Positions 5,877 through 11,902 of a DNA stretch of 11,902 bases are shown in pieces (position 1 is the first letter of the stretch; each line of letters begins with the position of its first letter). The stretch is taken from positions 1 through 11,902 of the forward strand of contig CABRID010000062.1 of NCBI GenBank assembly GCA_902470895.1, read 5' to 3'. This stretch comes from an uncultured Collinsella sp. (GTDB lineage: Bacteria > Actinomycetota > Coriobacteriia > Coriobacteriales > Coriobacteriaceae). A program made the position numbers and the translations under genes. A model generated the notes under the pieces. It ran no database searches and was not told the DNA's origin. It was given only the letters and a program-made list of their open reading frames with translations.

Positions 5877-6803
5877 ATGCATTCTCCCCATCAACGCGAC
5901 GCGCATCCACAGCCGGTGTGCAGCCGTCGCATCTTTTTGGGTAGCGCTCTCGCTGCGAGCGCTTCTGTCGTCGCCGGCGCACTTGCCGGTTGCCAGCGCC
6001 CCTCCACGCTGGAAGTAGTTCAGCCCACGACGGGCGGCGGTCGCGACGACCTGTCCGATTCCGTTATCGGCAAGGATAAGATCCGCATTGGCATGGAGGC
6101 GGCCTACGCCCCGTACAACTGGCAGGTTTCCGAAGCCAGCGAGTACACCATCCCCATCGACAACGTGCAGGGCGCCTATGCCGATGGCTACGACGTGCAG
6201 ATCGCCAAGATCGTCTGCAAGGCCCTCGGTGGCGAGCCCGTTGCCGTCAAGCAGAGCTTTTCGGGCCTTATCGATTCGCTCAACAACGGCCAAATCGACC
6301 TCATCATCGCCGGCATGAGCGCCACGCCCGAGCGCGAAGAGTCGGTCGGCTTCTCCGACCCGTACTTCATTGGCTACTTTGGCCTATTCGTAAAAGAGGG
6401 CTCGCCCTACCAAAACGCCACCAAGCTTAGCGACTTTAGCGGTGCCACGGTGCTCGGCCAAAAGGACACCATGCTCGACACCGTCATCGACGAGATCCCG
6501 GGCGTTGTGCACAAAAACCCGGTCGACTCCGTCCCCACGGTGTTCTCGAACCTGCTGCAGGGCACCTGCGACGCCGTGACCTACAACACCGAGAACGAGA
6601 AGGGCTATATGGCTCAAAACCCGGGCATCGTTCCCATTCATTTTGCCGAAGGCGAGGGCTTTAAGCAGGAGGTCACGGCAAACGTCGGCTGCCGCAAGGG
6701 CTCGGACAAGCTGCTTAAGCTCATCGACAAGACGCTCAAGGGCATTAGCCAAGAGGAGCGCGACCAAATGTGGGACGCGTGCCTCGACCGTCAGCCGGCA
6801 TAG
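5877..6803 (+). CDS. polar amino acid ABC transporter, substrate-binding lipoprotein
   Basis: A 308-residue extracellular family 3 solute-binding protein, anchored to the outer face of the membrane. The signal peptide has the twin-arginine pattern SRRIFLGS (16-23), a hydrophobic stretch and the lipobox LAGC with Cys39. This indicates Tat export followed by lipidation. The mature part has IRIGMEAAYAPYNW, NNGQIDLIIAGMSATPEREE and FSDPYFIGYFGLFV, the ligand-lobe motifs of the family; the Arg of the ATPEREE motif normally binds the amino acid carboxylate. ATG at 5877 has GGGAAGG six bases upstream; the in-frame ATG at 5805 is rejected because the signal peptide would sit internally. Stop TAG. The permease follows nine bases later. 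The exact amino acid is unknown. Confidence 0.93.
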   Translation: MHSPHQRDAHPQPVCSRRIFLGSALAASASVVAGALAGCQRPSTLEVVQPTTGGGRDDLSDSVIGKDKIRIGMEAAYAPYNWQVSEASEYTIPIDNVQGAYADGYDVQIAKIVCKALGGEPVAVKQSFSGLIDSLNNGQIDLIIAGMSATPEREESVGFSDPYFIGYFGLFVKEGSPYQNATKLSDFSGATVLGQKDTMLDTVIDEIPGVVHKNPVDSVPTVFSNLLQGTCDAVTYNTENEKGYMAQNPGIVPIHFAEGEGFKQEVTANVGCRKGSDKLLKLIDKTLKGISQEERDQMWDACLDRQPA

Positions 6804-6812
6804 GGAGGCAGC

Positions 6813-7961
6813 ATGAAAACCATTAATCGTCTGGCCTCCTTTATCAAGGCCGACCACCGTTATGTATACCTGGGCACGAGCGTTATCGCGGCGCTCGGCC
6901 TGGCGTTTAGCCAACGCAACCCCACGCCGCTGAGCTTCTTGGCCCCCACGGGCGTGTTCCAGGATTGCCTTTGGGCGATTCTTTGGGCCTGGCTCGTCGT
7001 GTCGGCGGCGGCGCTGGTCACCAAGCTTATGCACTGGAGCGACTATCGCGAAAAGTCGCCGTTCGCATCCGAGCGTTTCCGCCGCGGCGCGCGCCTGGGT
7101 AGCTATGTTGTGGTCGCCATCGCGGCGATCTTCTTTATCGACCGTTGCGTCATGTCGTTTATCGACCTGGTGCAGGTGAGTATTGTCTCGGATTCCAACC
7201 CCAGCGACTTTTTGTCGAGCCTGGTCTACATGACCTACAAGAGCGGGGACTTCTTTATCCGCGGTATCGAGATCACCATCGCGCTTGCCACCTTCGGCAC
7301 CGTCATTGCCTTTTTCCTGGCGCTGCTTTTTGTGTTCCTGCGCATTCAGACCTTCGATCGCGTGGACAACGACCTGGTGCGCTTCTTTAAGAGTATCGGC
7401 CGCGGCTTTGCGACCGTCTACTCCACCATCGTGCGCGGCACGCCCATGATGGTCCAGGGTCTGCTCATCTATTACGCGGGCTTCACCGTTTTGCGCGGCA
7501 TGGGCTTCGAAACCGCTCAGGCCAACCAGATTTGGAGCACCTTCACCGCCGGCCTCGTTACCATCTCGCTCAACTCCACTGCCTACATGATGGAGGTCCT
7601 GCGCGGCGGCATCGAATCCATCGATCCCGGCCAGGCCGAGGCAGCACGCTCGCTGGGCCTGTCGCAGTGGCAAGCTATGCGCAAAGTCGTGTTCCCCCAG
7701 GGCATTAAAAACGCGATTCCGGCGCTCACCAACGAGCTCATCATCAACATCAAGGATTCGTCGGTGCTCTCGGTCATCGGCGTGTTTGACCTCATGTACG
7801 CCACCACCACCGTCGCCGGCGTGTACTACCGCCAGATGGAGGTCTACTGCGTGGCGCTCGTGGTCTACCTGATCCTGACGCTCGTGGCGAGCCGCCTGCT
7901 CGAGGCCTTTGGCAAAAAGCTAGGCGCCGAGGCTCCGGTCACGCTGCCCAGCTCCAACTAG
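6813..7961 (+). CDS. polar amino acid ABC transporter permease with extended N-terminus
   Basis: A 382-residue membrane component of the importer. The C-terminal two thirds (about 150-365) is a HisM/GlnP-type permease domain with IVRGTPMMVQGLLIYY (206-221) and the EAA loop EAARSLGLSQWQAMRK (276-291), which docks with the ATPase. The first 150 residues add about three extra hydrophobic helices (roughly 17-34, 48-71, 97-117), so the protein is clearly longer than the usual 215-250 residues. ATG at 6813 follows GGGAGG (6803-6808), which overlaps the stop codon of the binding-protein gene, so translation is probably coupled. Stop TAG. With a single permease gene present, the transporter probably uses a homodimer. 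Confidence 0.93.
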   Translation: MKTINRLASFIKADHRYVYLGTSVIAALGLAFSQRNPTPLSFLAPTGVFQDCLWAILWAWLVVSAAALVTKLMHWSDYREKSPFASERFRRGARLGSYVVVAIAAIFFIDRCVMSFIDLVQVSIVSDSNPSDFLSSLVYMTYKSGDFFIRGIEITIALATFGTVIAFFLALLFVFLRIQTFDRVDNDLVRFFKSIGRGFATVYSTIVRGTPMMVQGLLIYYAGFTVLRGMGFETAQANQIWSTFTAGLVTISLNSTAYMMEVLRGGIESIDPGQAEAARSLGLSQWQAMRKVVFPQGIKNAIPALTNELIINIKDSSVLSVIGVFDLMYATTTVAGVYYRQMEVYCVALVVYLILTLVASRLLEAFGKKLGAEAPVTLPSSN

Positions 7962-7983
7962 GCTCAAGACGAGGAGAATCATC

Positions 7984-8769
7984 ATGGCAGATACCGCCAC
8001 TACCGGCACCGCGGCCGCCGCACAGACCAATGAGCCGCTCATCCGCGTCGAGGGCCTGCGCAAGAGCTTTGGCTCGCTCGAGGTGCTCAAGGGCATCGAC
8101 CTGTCCGTTAACCCCGGCGAGGTCGTCACCATTATCGGCGCCTCAGGCTCGGGCAAATCGACCTTTCTGCGCTGCCTCAACCTGCTCGAGACTCCGGACG
8201 CGGGCCATATCTGGTTCCACGGCCAGGACCTTACGGCCGAGCGCTGCAACATTAACAAGCTGCGTGAGGACATCGGCATGGTGTTCCAGGGCTTTAACCT
8301 GTTCAACAACATGGATGTGCTCGACAACTGCACGCTTGCGCCCGTCACGCTCAAAAAAATGAGCAAGGCCGAGGCCGAGAAGGTCGCGATGGAGCATTTG
8401 ACGAGTGTGGGGCTCGAAAAGTTCGCGCACGCCGCCGTGGGTCGCCTGTCCGGCGGCCAAAAGCAGCGCGTGGCCATCGCCCGCGCCCTATGCATGAATC
8501 CGCAGATCATGCTGTTCGACGAGCCGACCTCCGCGCTCGACCCCGAGATCGTGGGCGAGGTGCTCGAGGTCATGCGCAAGCTCGCGGCCGACGGCATGAC
8601 CATGGTCGTCGTTACGCACGAGATGGCCTTTGCCCGAACCGTGTCCGACCGCGTGGTCTTTATGGATAAGGGCGTGGTGCTCGAGGACGCCGCGCCGGCC
8701 GAGATCTTTGGCAACCCCAAACACCAGCGCACCCGCGAGTTCCTCTCGCGTTATCTCGAGGACAAGTAA
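7984..8769 (+). CDS. polar amino acid ABC transporter ATP-binding protein
   Basis: A 261-residue ATPase of the GlnQ/HisP group that powers the importer from the cytoplasmic side. All motifs are intact: Walker A GASGSGKST (52-60), Q-loop VFQGFNLF (Gln102), signature LSGGQ (155-159), Walker B IMLFDE (175-180), D-loop SALD and switch His212 in VVTHEM. A 16-residue Ala/Thr-rich tail precedes the domain. ATG at 7984 has GAGGAG seven bases upstream. It starts 22 bases after the permease gene, giving the order binding protein, permease, ATPase, a typical operon for polar amino acid uptake. Stop TAA. Confidence 0.96.
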   Translation: MADTATTGTAAAAQTNEPLIRVEGLRKSFGSLEVLKGIDLSVNPGEVVTIIGASGSGKSTFLRCLNLLETPDAGHIWFHGQDLTAERCNINKLREDIGMVFQGFNLFNNMDVLDNCTLAPVTLKKMSKAEAEKVAMEHLTSVGLEKFAHAAVGRLSGGQKQRVAIARALCMNPQIMLFDEPTSALDPEIVGEVLEVMRKLAADGMTMVVVTHEMAFARTVSDRVVFMDKGVVLEDAAPAEIFGNPKHQRTREFLSRYLEDK

Positions 8770-8787
8770 CCGACCGCAAATGTTTGC

Positions 8788-8823
8788 ATGACAGGGCCGC
8801 TCCCGTGGGGCGGCCCTCGTCAT
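8788..8823 (+). terminator. GC-rich stem-loop between importer and peptidase genes
   Basis: ATGAC-AGGGCCGC (8788-8800) pairs with GCGGCCCT and GTCAT (8810-8817 and 8819-8823), leaving a nine-base loop and one bulged C at 8818. It sits 19 bases after the ATPase stop. No T-run follows, so it may be a partial terminator, a processing site or an mRNA stabiliser. Confidence 0.5.
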
Positions 8824-8841
8824 CACAATCGAAAGGATGTC

Positions 8842-10257
8842 ATGGCCGAGGTTTGGCGCTTCTTTGCGCATGAGGATGATTTTGCCGATTTGGACGAAGC
8901 TGGTGCGTGCGAGCGCCTGGGCCGCGTGCTGTCGTTTCCGACCATCTCGAGTATGGATGCCGAGGCGGTGAACTGGCAGCCGTTCGACGACCTGCGCGCG
9001 TATATGCAGCAGGCTTGGCCGCACGTATTTACGGCGGGTAAGGTCGAGCTTATCGACCATTCGCTATTGGTGACGCTTAGCGGTTCCGACCCTGCCCTCA
9101 AGCCCATTATGCTCATGGGTCACATGGACGTGGTCCCCGTGGTGCCGGGTACCGAGGACGACTGGACGTACGCCCCCTTTAGCGGGCATGTAGACGACAC
9201 CTACATTTGGGGTCGCGGCGCCATCGATATGAAAGACCAGGTCGCAGGCATTCTCGAGGCGGTTGAGTATGCGCTGGCGCACGGTTGGCAGCACGAGCGC
9301 ACGCTGCTCCTGGCCTTTGGCCAGGACGAGGAGACTACGCAGTACGGCGCAGGCGCCATCGGCCGCGCGCTCGAGGAGCGCGGCATTGAGCTTGAGTACC
9401 TGATCGACGAGGGCGACTACCGCATCGTTTCGGCTGCCGAGTACAGCGCGGGCGAGGACTGGCTCATGCACGCCGACCTTGCCGAGAAGGGCTATGCCGA
9501 TATCGTGCTCAAGACGAAGAGTGAGGGCGGGCATTCGTCCAACCCCTACGGTGGCACATCGCTCGAGGTGCTCAGCCGTGCCATCACCGCAATCTGTGAT
9601 ATCGAGTGGCCGACGCGCGTGACCGACTTGCTTGCCGCCCAGCTCGTCGAGTTGGGGCTCTACACGGCCGATGAAATTGCCGCCAACGGGGATGCCATTG
9701 TCCGCGATTGCCTCGCCAGCAAAAAGCTCTATCCGCTGGTGACGACCACCTGCGCGCCCACGCAGATCGAGGGTGGCAGCACCGGCGCCAACGTAATGCC
9801 GCAGAATATGTGGGCCAATATCAACTTCCGCATGCTCGAGGGCACGAGCGTGGCCGACGTTGTGGCGCGCTGCTGCGAGTCGGTTGCCGCGGCGGGCCTT
9901 GTCGGACGTGTGGAGGTCGAACTCGGCCCCGGCAGCTCTGAGCCCTCGCCGTCCCCGCGCATCGGTGGACCGGGACTCGAGGCCGTTCGCGCCATTGCCG
10001 CCCGCTACTTCCGTGATCCAAAGGGGACGGAGGAAAACGGATCATTCGAGCCAGTGGCAATTGTGCCCTCGACCGTGATCGGTGCGACCGACGCTGCCAA
10101 CTACCAGCACATTTGCCCTGAGTGCATTCGCTTCTCGGCCTTTGTAGTTGATGACGACGAGTGCGATCGCGGTGTCCACGGCACCAACGAGCGCATCACC
10201 CGCCGCGCCTACCTCCAGGGCATCCGCTTCCTCGTCGCTCTACTCCAAACGCTCTAG
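8842..10257 (+). CDS. M20 family metallopeptidase (Gly-Xaa carboxypeptidase-like)
   Basis: A 471-residue cytoplasmic zinc hydrolase of the M20 family, closest in pattern to yeast carboxypeptidase S and PM20D1. The metal and catalytic motifs are GHMDVVP (His94, Asp96), GRGAIDMKD (Asp129, bridging), GQDEE (base Glu163, ligand Glu164), LIDEGD (189-191 region) and VHGTNE (His446). The lid domain holds EKGYADIVLKTKSEGGHSS. There is no signal peptide. Such enzymes release C-terminal amino acids from short peptides or cleave N-acyl amino acids. ATG at 8842 follows AAAGGA at a short four-base spacing; an in-frame ATG at 8788 lies in the stem-loop and lacks an RBS. Stop TAG. Placement after an amino acid importer fits peptide or amino acid use. 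Confidence 0.93.
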   Translation: MAEVWRFFAHEDDFADLDEAGACERLGRVLSFPTISSMDAEAVNWQPFDDLRAYMQQAWPHVFTAGKVELIDHSLLVTLSGSDPALKPIMLMGHMDVVPVVPGTEDDWTYAPFSGHVDDTYIWGRGAIDMKDQVAGILEAVEYALAHGWQHERTLLLAFGQDEETTQYGAGAIGRALEERGIELEYLIDEGDYRIVSAAEYSAGEDWLMHADLAEKGYADIVLKTKSEGGHSSNPYGGTSLEVLSRAITAICDIEWPTRVTDLLAAQLVELGLYTADEIAANGDAIVRDCLASKKLYPLVTTTCAPTQIEGGSTGANVMPQNMWANINFRMLEGTSVADVVARCCESVAAAGLVGRVEVELGPGSSEPSPSPRIGGPGLEAVRAIAARYFRDPKGTEENGSFEPVAIVPSTVIGATDAANYQHICPECIRFSAFVVDDDECDRGVHGTNERITRRAYLQGIRFLVALLQTL

Positions 10258-10505
10258 CCAAAAAGCAAGCCCTTGGTGCAATGGAGTCAGGTTTGTTTGC
10301 ACCAATCATTCCGTGCGGGTTATATGCAGGTTTGCCTGCGCACGCTATCATGTATGGGTTAGACCGCAACTATGTACCCCATACGCGAAGGGATGCGCAT
10401 GTATCTGAAGATCGACATGCTCTAGCTGGGCTTACCCCCGCAGTGGCGCCTCGCGCCCCATCAATTCTGCCGATTTTCGCCTTCACGCATATAAAGGAGT
10501 CCGTC
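10258..10505 (+). other. non-coding leader before prfA
   Basis: No gene is seen in these 248 bases. TTGGTGCAA (10273-10281) and TTGCACCAA (10297-10305) form a 9-bp dyad, possibly a weak hairpin at the end of the peptidase transcript. GTATGGG (10352-10358) and CCCATAC (10378-10384) form another short dyad. TATCAT (10345-10350) is a fair -10 without a clear -35. AAAGGAG (10493-10499) is the prfA RBS. Confidence 0.4.
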
Positions 10506-11573
10506 ATGCGCGACAAGCTCGAAAAGATCATCAAGGCCTACGAGGAGCTCGAGAAGAAGCTTTCCGACCCGGCCGTCGCCTCCGATATCAAGGAGTTCAC
10601 GCGTCTCAACAAGGAGTATGCGCACCAGTCCGACCTCATTGCCGCCTCGCGCGAGTACATCGGCGCGCTCGATGACATCGAGGCTGCCAAGGAAATGCTG
10701 CACGATACCACCGATGCCGATGAGAAGGAGATGCTCCAGATGGACATCTCCGAAAACGAGGCCAAGCTCCCCCAGCTCGAGGAAGACATCAAGTACATGC
10801 TCATCCCGAGCGACCCCAACGACGACAAGAACACCATCGTCGAGATCCGCTCCGCCGCCGGTGGCGACGAGGCGGCCATCTTCGCCGGCGACCTGTACAA
10901 GATGTATCAGCGCTTTTGCGAGTCGCGCGGCTGGAAGACTACCGTGCTCGACTCCAGCCCCAGCGAGGCCGGTGGCTTTAAGTCCATTGAGTTCAAGGTC
11001 GAGGGCGACCGCGTCTACTCCGTCATGAAGTACGAGTCCGGCGTGCACCGCGTCCAGCGCGTCCCCAAGACCGAGTCCCAGGGCCGCATTCAGACCTCCA
11101 CGGCTACCGTCGCCGTGCTTCCCGAGGCCGAGGAGATCGACGTCCAGATCAACCAGTCCGACCTGCGCATCGACACCTACTGCGCCTCCGGCCCTGGCGG
11201 TCAGTGCGTTAACACCACCTACTCCGCCGTGCGCATTACCCACCTGCCCACCAACACCGTGGTGCAGTCGCAGGAGCAGCGCTCCCAGATCCAGAACCGC
11301 GAGGTCTGCATGCAGATGCTGCGCGCCCGTCTGTACGAGATGGAACTCGAGAAGCAGCAGGCCGAGCTCGGTGCCGAGCGCCAGAGCCAGATCGGCCACG
11401 GCAACCGTTCCGAGAAGATCCGTACCTACAACCAGCCCCAGGACCGCGTGACCGATCACCGCATCGGTTTCAACTCCACCTACAACGGCGTCCTTCTGGG
11501 TGACCAGCTCGGCACCGTGATCGAGGCGCTCGCTGCCGCCGAGCGAGCCGAGAAGCTGGCACAGGCCGTTTAA
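10506..11573 (+). CDS. prfA: peptide chain release factor 1
   Basis: This 355-residue protein ends translation at UAA and UAG codons. An N-terminal helical domain and AAGGDEA (117-123) precede the codon-reading region VHRVQRVPKTESQGRIQTS (180-198), whose PxT motif is P187-K-T189. The peptidyl-tRNA hydrolysis loop GPGGQCVNTT has GGQ at 231-233, the site normally methylated by PrmC. The C-terminus has RTYNQPQDRVTDHRIG. Length fits the family (about 355-360). Two features are odd: the near-universal His of GRIHTS is Gln196 (codon CAG, 11091-11093), and Cys234 follows GGQ where His or Ser is usual. ATG at 10506 has AAAGGAG six bases upstream. Stop TAA. No rpmE lies upstream and no prmC follows within the window, unlike many bacteria. 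Confidence 0.97.
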   Translation: MRDKLEKIIKAYEELEKKLSDPAVASDIKEFTRLNKEYAHQSDLIAASREYIGALDDIEAAKEMLHDTTDADEKEMLQMDISENEAKLPQLEEDIKYMLIPSDPNDDKNTIVEIRSAAGGDEAAIFAGDLYKMYQRFCESRGWKTTVLDSSPSEAGGFKSIEFKVEGDRVYSVMKYESGVHRVQRVPKTESQGRIQTSTATVAVLPEAEEIDVQINQSDLRIDTYCASGPGGQCVNTTYSAVRITHLPTNTVVQSQEQRSQIQNREVCMQMLRARLYEMELEKQQAELGAERQSQIGHGNRSEKIRTYNQPQDRVTDHRIGFNSTYNGVLLGDQLGTVIEALAAAERAEKLAQAV

Positions 11574-11602
11574 GTTACGGCGTTTTACCAAACGCCGTAA
11601 CT
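11573..11602 (+). terminator. hairpin beginning in the prfA stop codon
   Basis: AGTTACGGCGTTT (11573-11585) and AAACGCCGTAACT (11590-11602) form a perfect 13-bp stem with a TACC loop, starting at the last base of the TAA stop. No T-run follows. A stronger terminator lies 40 bases downstream, so this hairpin may protect the 3' end or assist termination. Confidence 0.6.
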
Positions 11603-11604
11603 GC

Positions 11605-11718
11605 TCGACGCTGCGCGCCACCCAGAGCGACAATTTGGCATTCAAAAGGCAAGGCATGACCAGAAGGTCTATGCCTTGCCTTTTTCATGCCAACTTGTTC
11701 GCTCTGGACGTCGCTCGC
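11605..11718 (+). repeat. palindromic terminator element, copy B (core inverted)
   Basis: Second copy of the element at 5630-5742. Its left and right flanks align with copy A in the same orientation (CATTCAAAAGGC on the left, GCCTTTTTCATGCCA on the right). The core between the 14-bp arms, GACCAGAAGGTCT (11658-11670), is the exact reverse complement of the core in copy A (5683-5695). Confidence 0.8.
11644..11685 (+). terminator. rho-independent terminator of prfA
   Basis: The stem AAAAGGCAAGGCATGACC (11644-11661) pairs with GGTC (11666-11669) and ATGCCTTGCCTTTT (11671-11684) around the loop AGAA, with one unpaired T at 11670. A run of T ends at 11685. Confidence 0.85.
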
Positions 11719-11902
11719 TGTCCGTCCTCTACCTGCGGCGTTGCCATCGCTGCCGAAGACGGCAATTGATTAGTTGGCACTTAGGGACGTTCCTTTTCTA
11801 CCGGCAGTTTGGGACACTCCTGGCTTAGTAGTCATTGGGGACGTTCTGGGGGTGCGGACAAAAAGTTGGACCGAGTCCGGTCCAGATTGGAGTCCGCATG
11901 GG
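11719..11902. other. gene-free tail with phased repeat words
   Basis: No coding region is visible. GGGACGTTCC (11784), GGGACACTCC (11811) and GGGACGTTCT (11838) start exactly 27 bases apart. A nested palindrome follows at 11853-11898, with outer arms TGCGGAC/GTCCGCA and inner arms TGGACC/GGTCCA. The word GGGGGTGCGGACAA (11848-11861) is the reverse complement of bases 42-55. It looks like a cluster of extragenic repeats, or the edge of an element that continues past the window. Confidence 0.5.

Noticed and set aside
6384..7673. 429-codon open frame on the minus strand
   Set aside because: It is antisense to the binding-protein and permease genes. Its translation is charged, repetitive and without family motifs, as expected of a GC-rich shadow frame.
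10161..10505. Upstream extension of prfA by 115 codons
   Set aside because: It overlaps the M20 gene in another frame, and a canonical AAAGGAG lies before ATG 10506, where RF1 homology begins.
10258..10505. tRNA or riboswitch in the prfA leader
   Set aside because: Only short isolated dyads are present; no cloverleaf, T-box or other known conserved core could be traced.
11064..11074. PKT instead of PAT or PVT in the release factor 1 anticodon-like motif
   Set aside because: The middle residue of PxT varies among RF1 proteins (Bacillus has Glu there), so Lys alone is not remarkable; the Pro and Thr are kept.
10461..11657. 398-codon open frame on the minus strand opposite prfA
   Set aside because: It lies antisense to a clear release factor gene, has low-complexity leucine/glycine/valine-rich translation and begins inside the terminator element.

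Overview
The window reads as chromosomal DNA of a GC-rich Gram-positive gut actinobacterium of the class Coriobacteriia, most like Collinsella. This rests on strong G/C third positions, clear AGGAGG-type ribosome binding sites, the gene families present and several families of short intergenic palindromes. The genus is inference, because no rRNA is present.

Minus strand, left part (bases 1-3520). Reading in transcription direction there is a 12-helix MFS exporter started from a rare TTG (2258-3511), then an AAA ATPase with a C-terminal DUF4143 domain (692-2062), then a low-molecular-weight tyrosine phosphatase (212-658) 33 bases further on. The ATPase gene is preceded by three evenly spaced palindromic sites (2078-2170), an unusual regulatory array. 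Bases 1-211 hold no gene but contain three abutting intergenic repeats.

Plus strand, right part (bases 3774-11573). A single-pass membrane protein of unknown function (3774-4640) is followed by a LacX-type aldose 1-epimerase (4720-5613) that ends in a large palindromic terminator element. Next comes a complete polar amino acid ABC importer: a Tat-exported lipoprotein that binds substrate (5877-6803), a permease (6813-7961) and an ATPase (7984-8769). A 471-residue M20 metallopeptidase (8842-10257) lies 72 bases downstream. The importer and peptidase make sense together as amino acid uptake plus release of amino acids from peptides or N-acyl amino acids, though a stem-loop separates them. prfA, encoding peptide chain release factor 1, follows (10506-11573) and has an unusual glutamine in its codon-reading region.

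The last 329 bases (11574-11902) hold no gene. They carry a hairpin that starts in the prfA stop codon, a second copy of the terminator element, 27-base-phased GGGAC words and a nested palindrome.

The three points most worth attention are the three-site operator array with 33-bp pitch before the AAA/DUF4143 gene, the two copies of the terminator element whose 13-base core is inverted between copies while the flanks are not, and the release factor 1 substitution together with the absence of TGA among the ten stop codons here.
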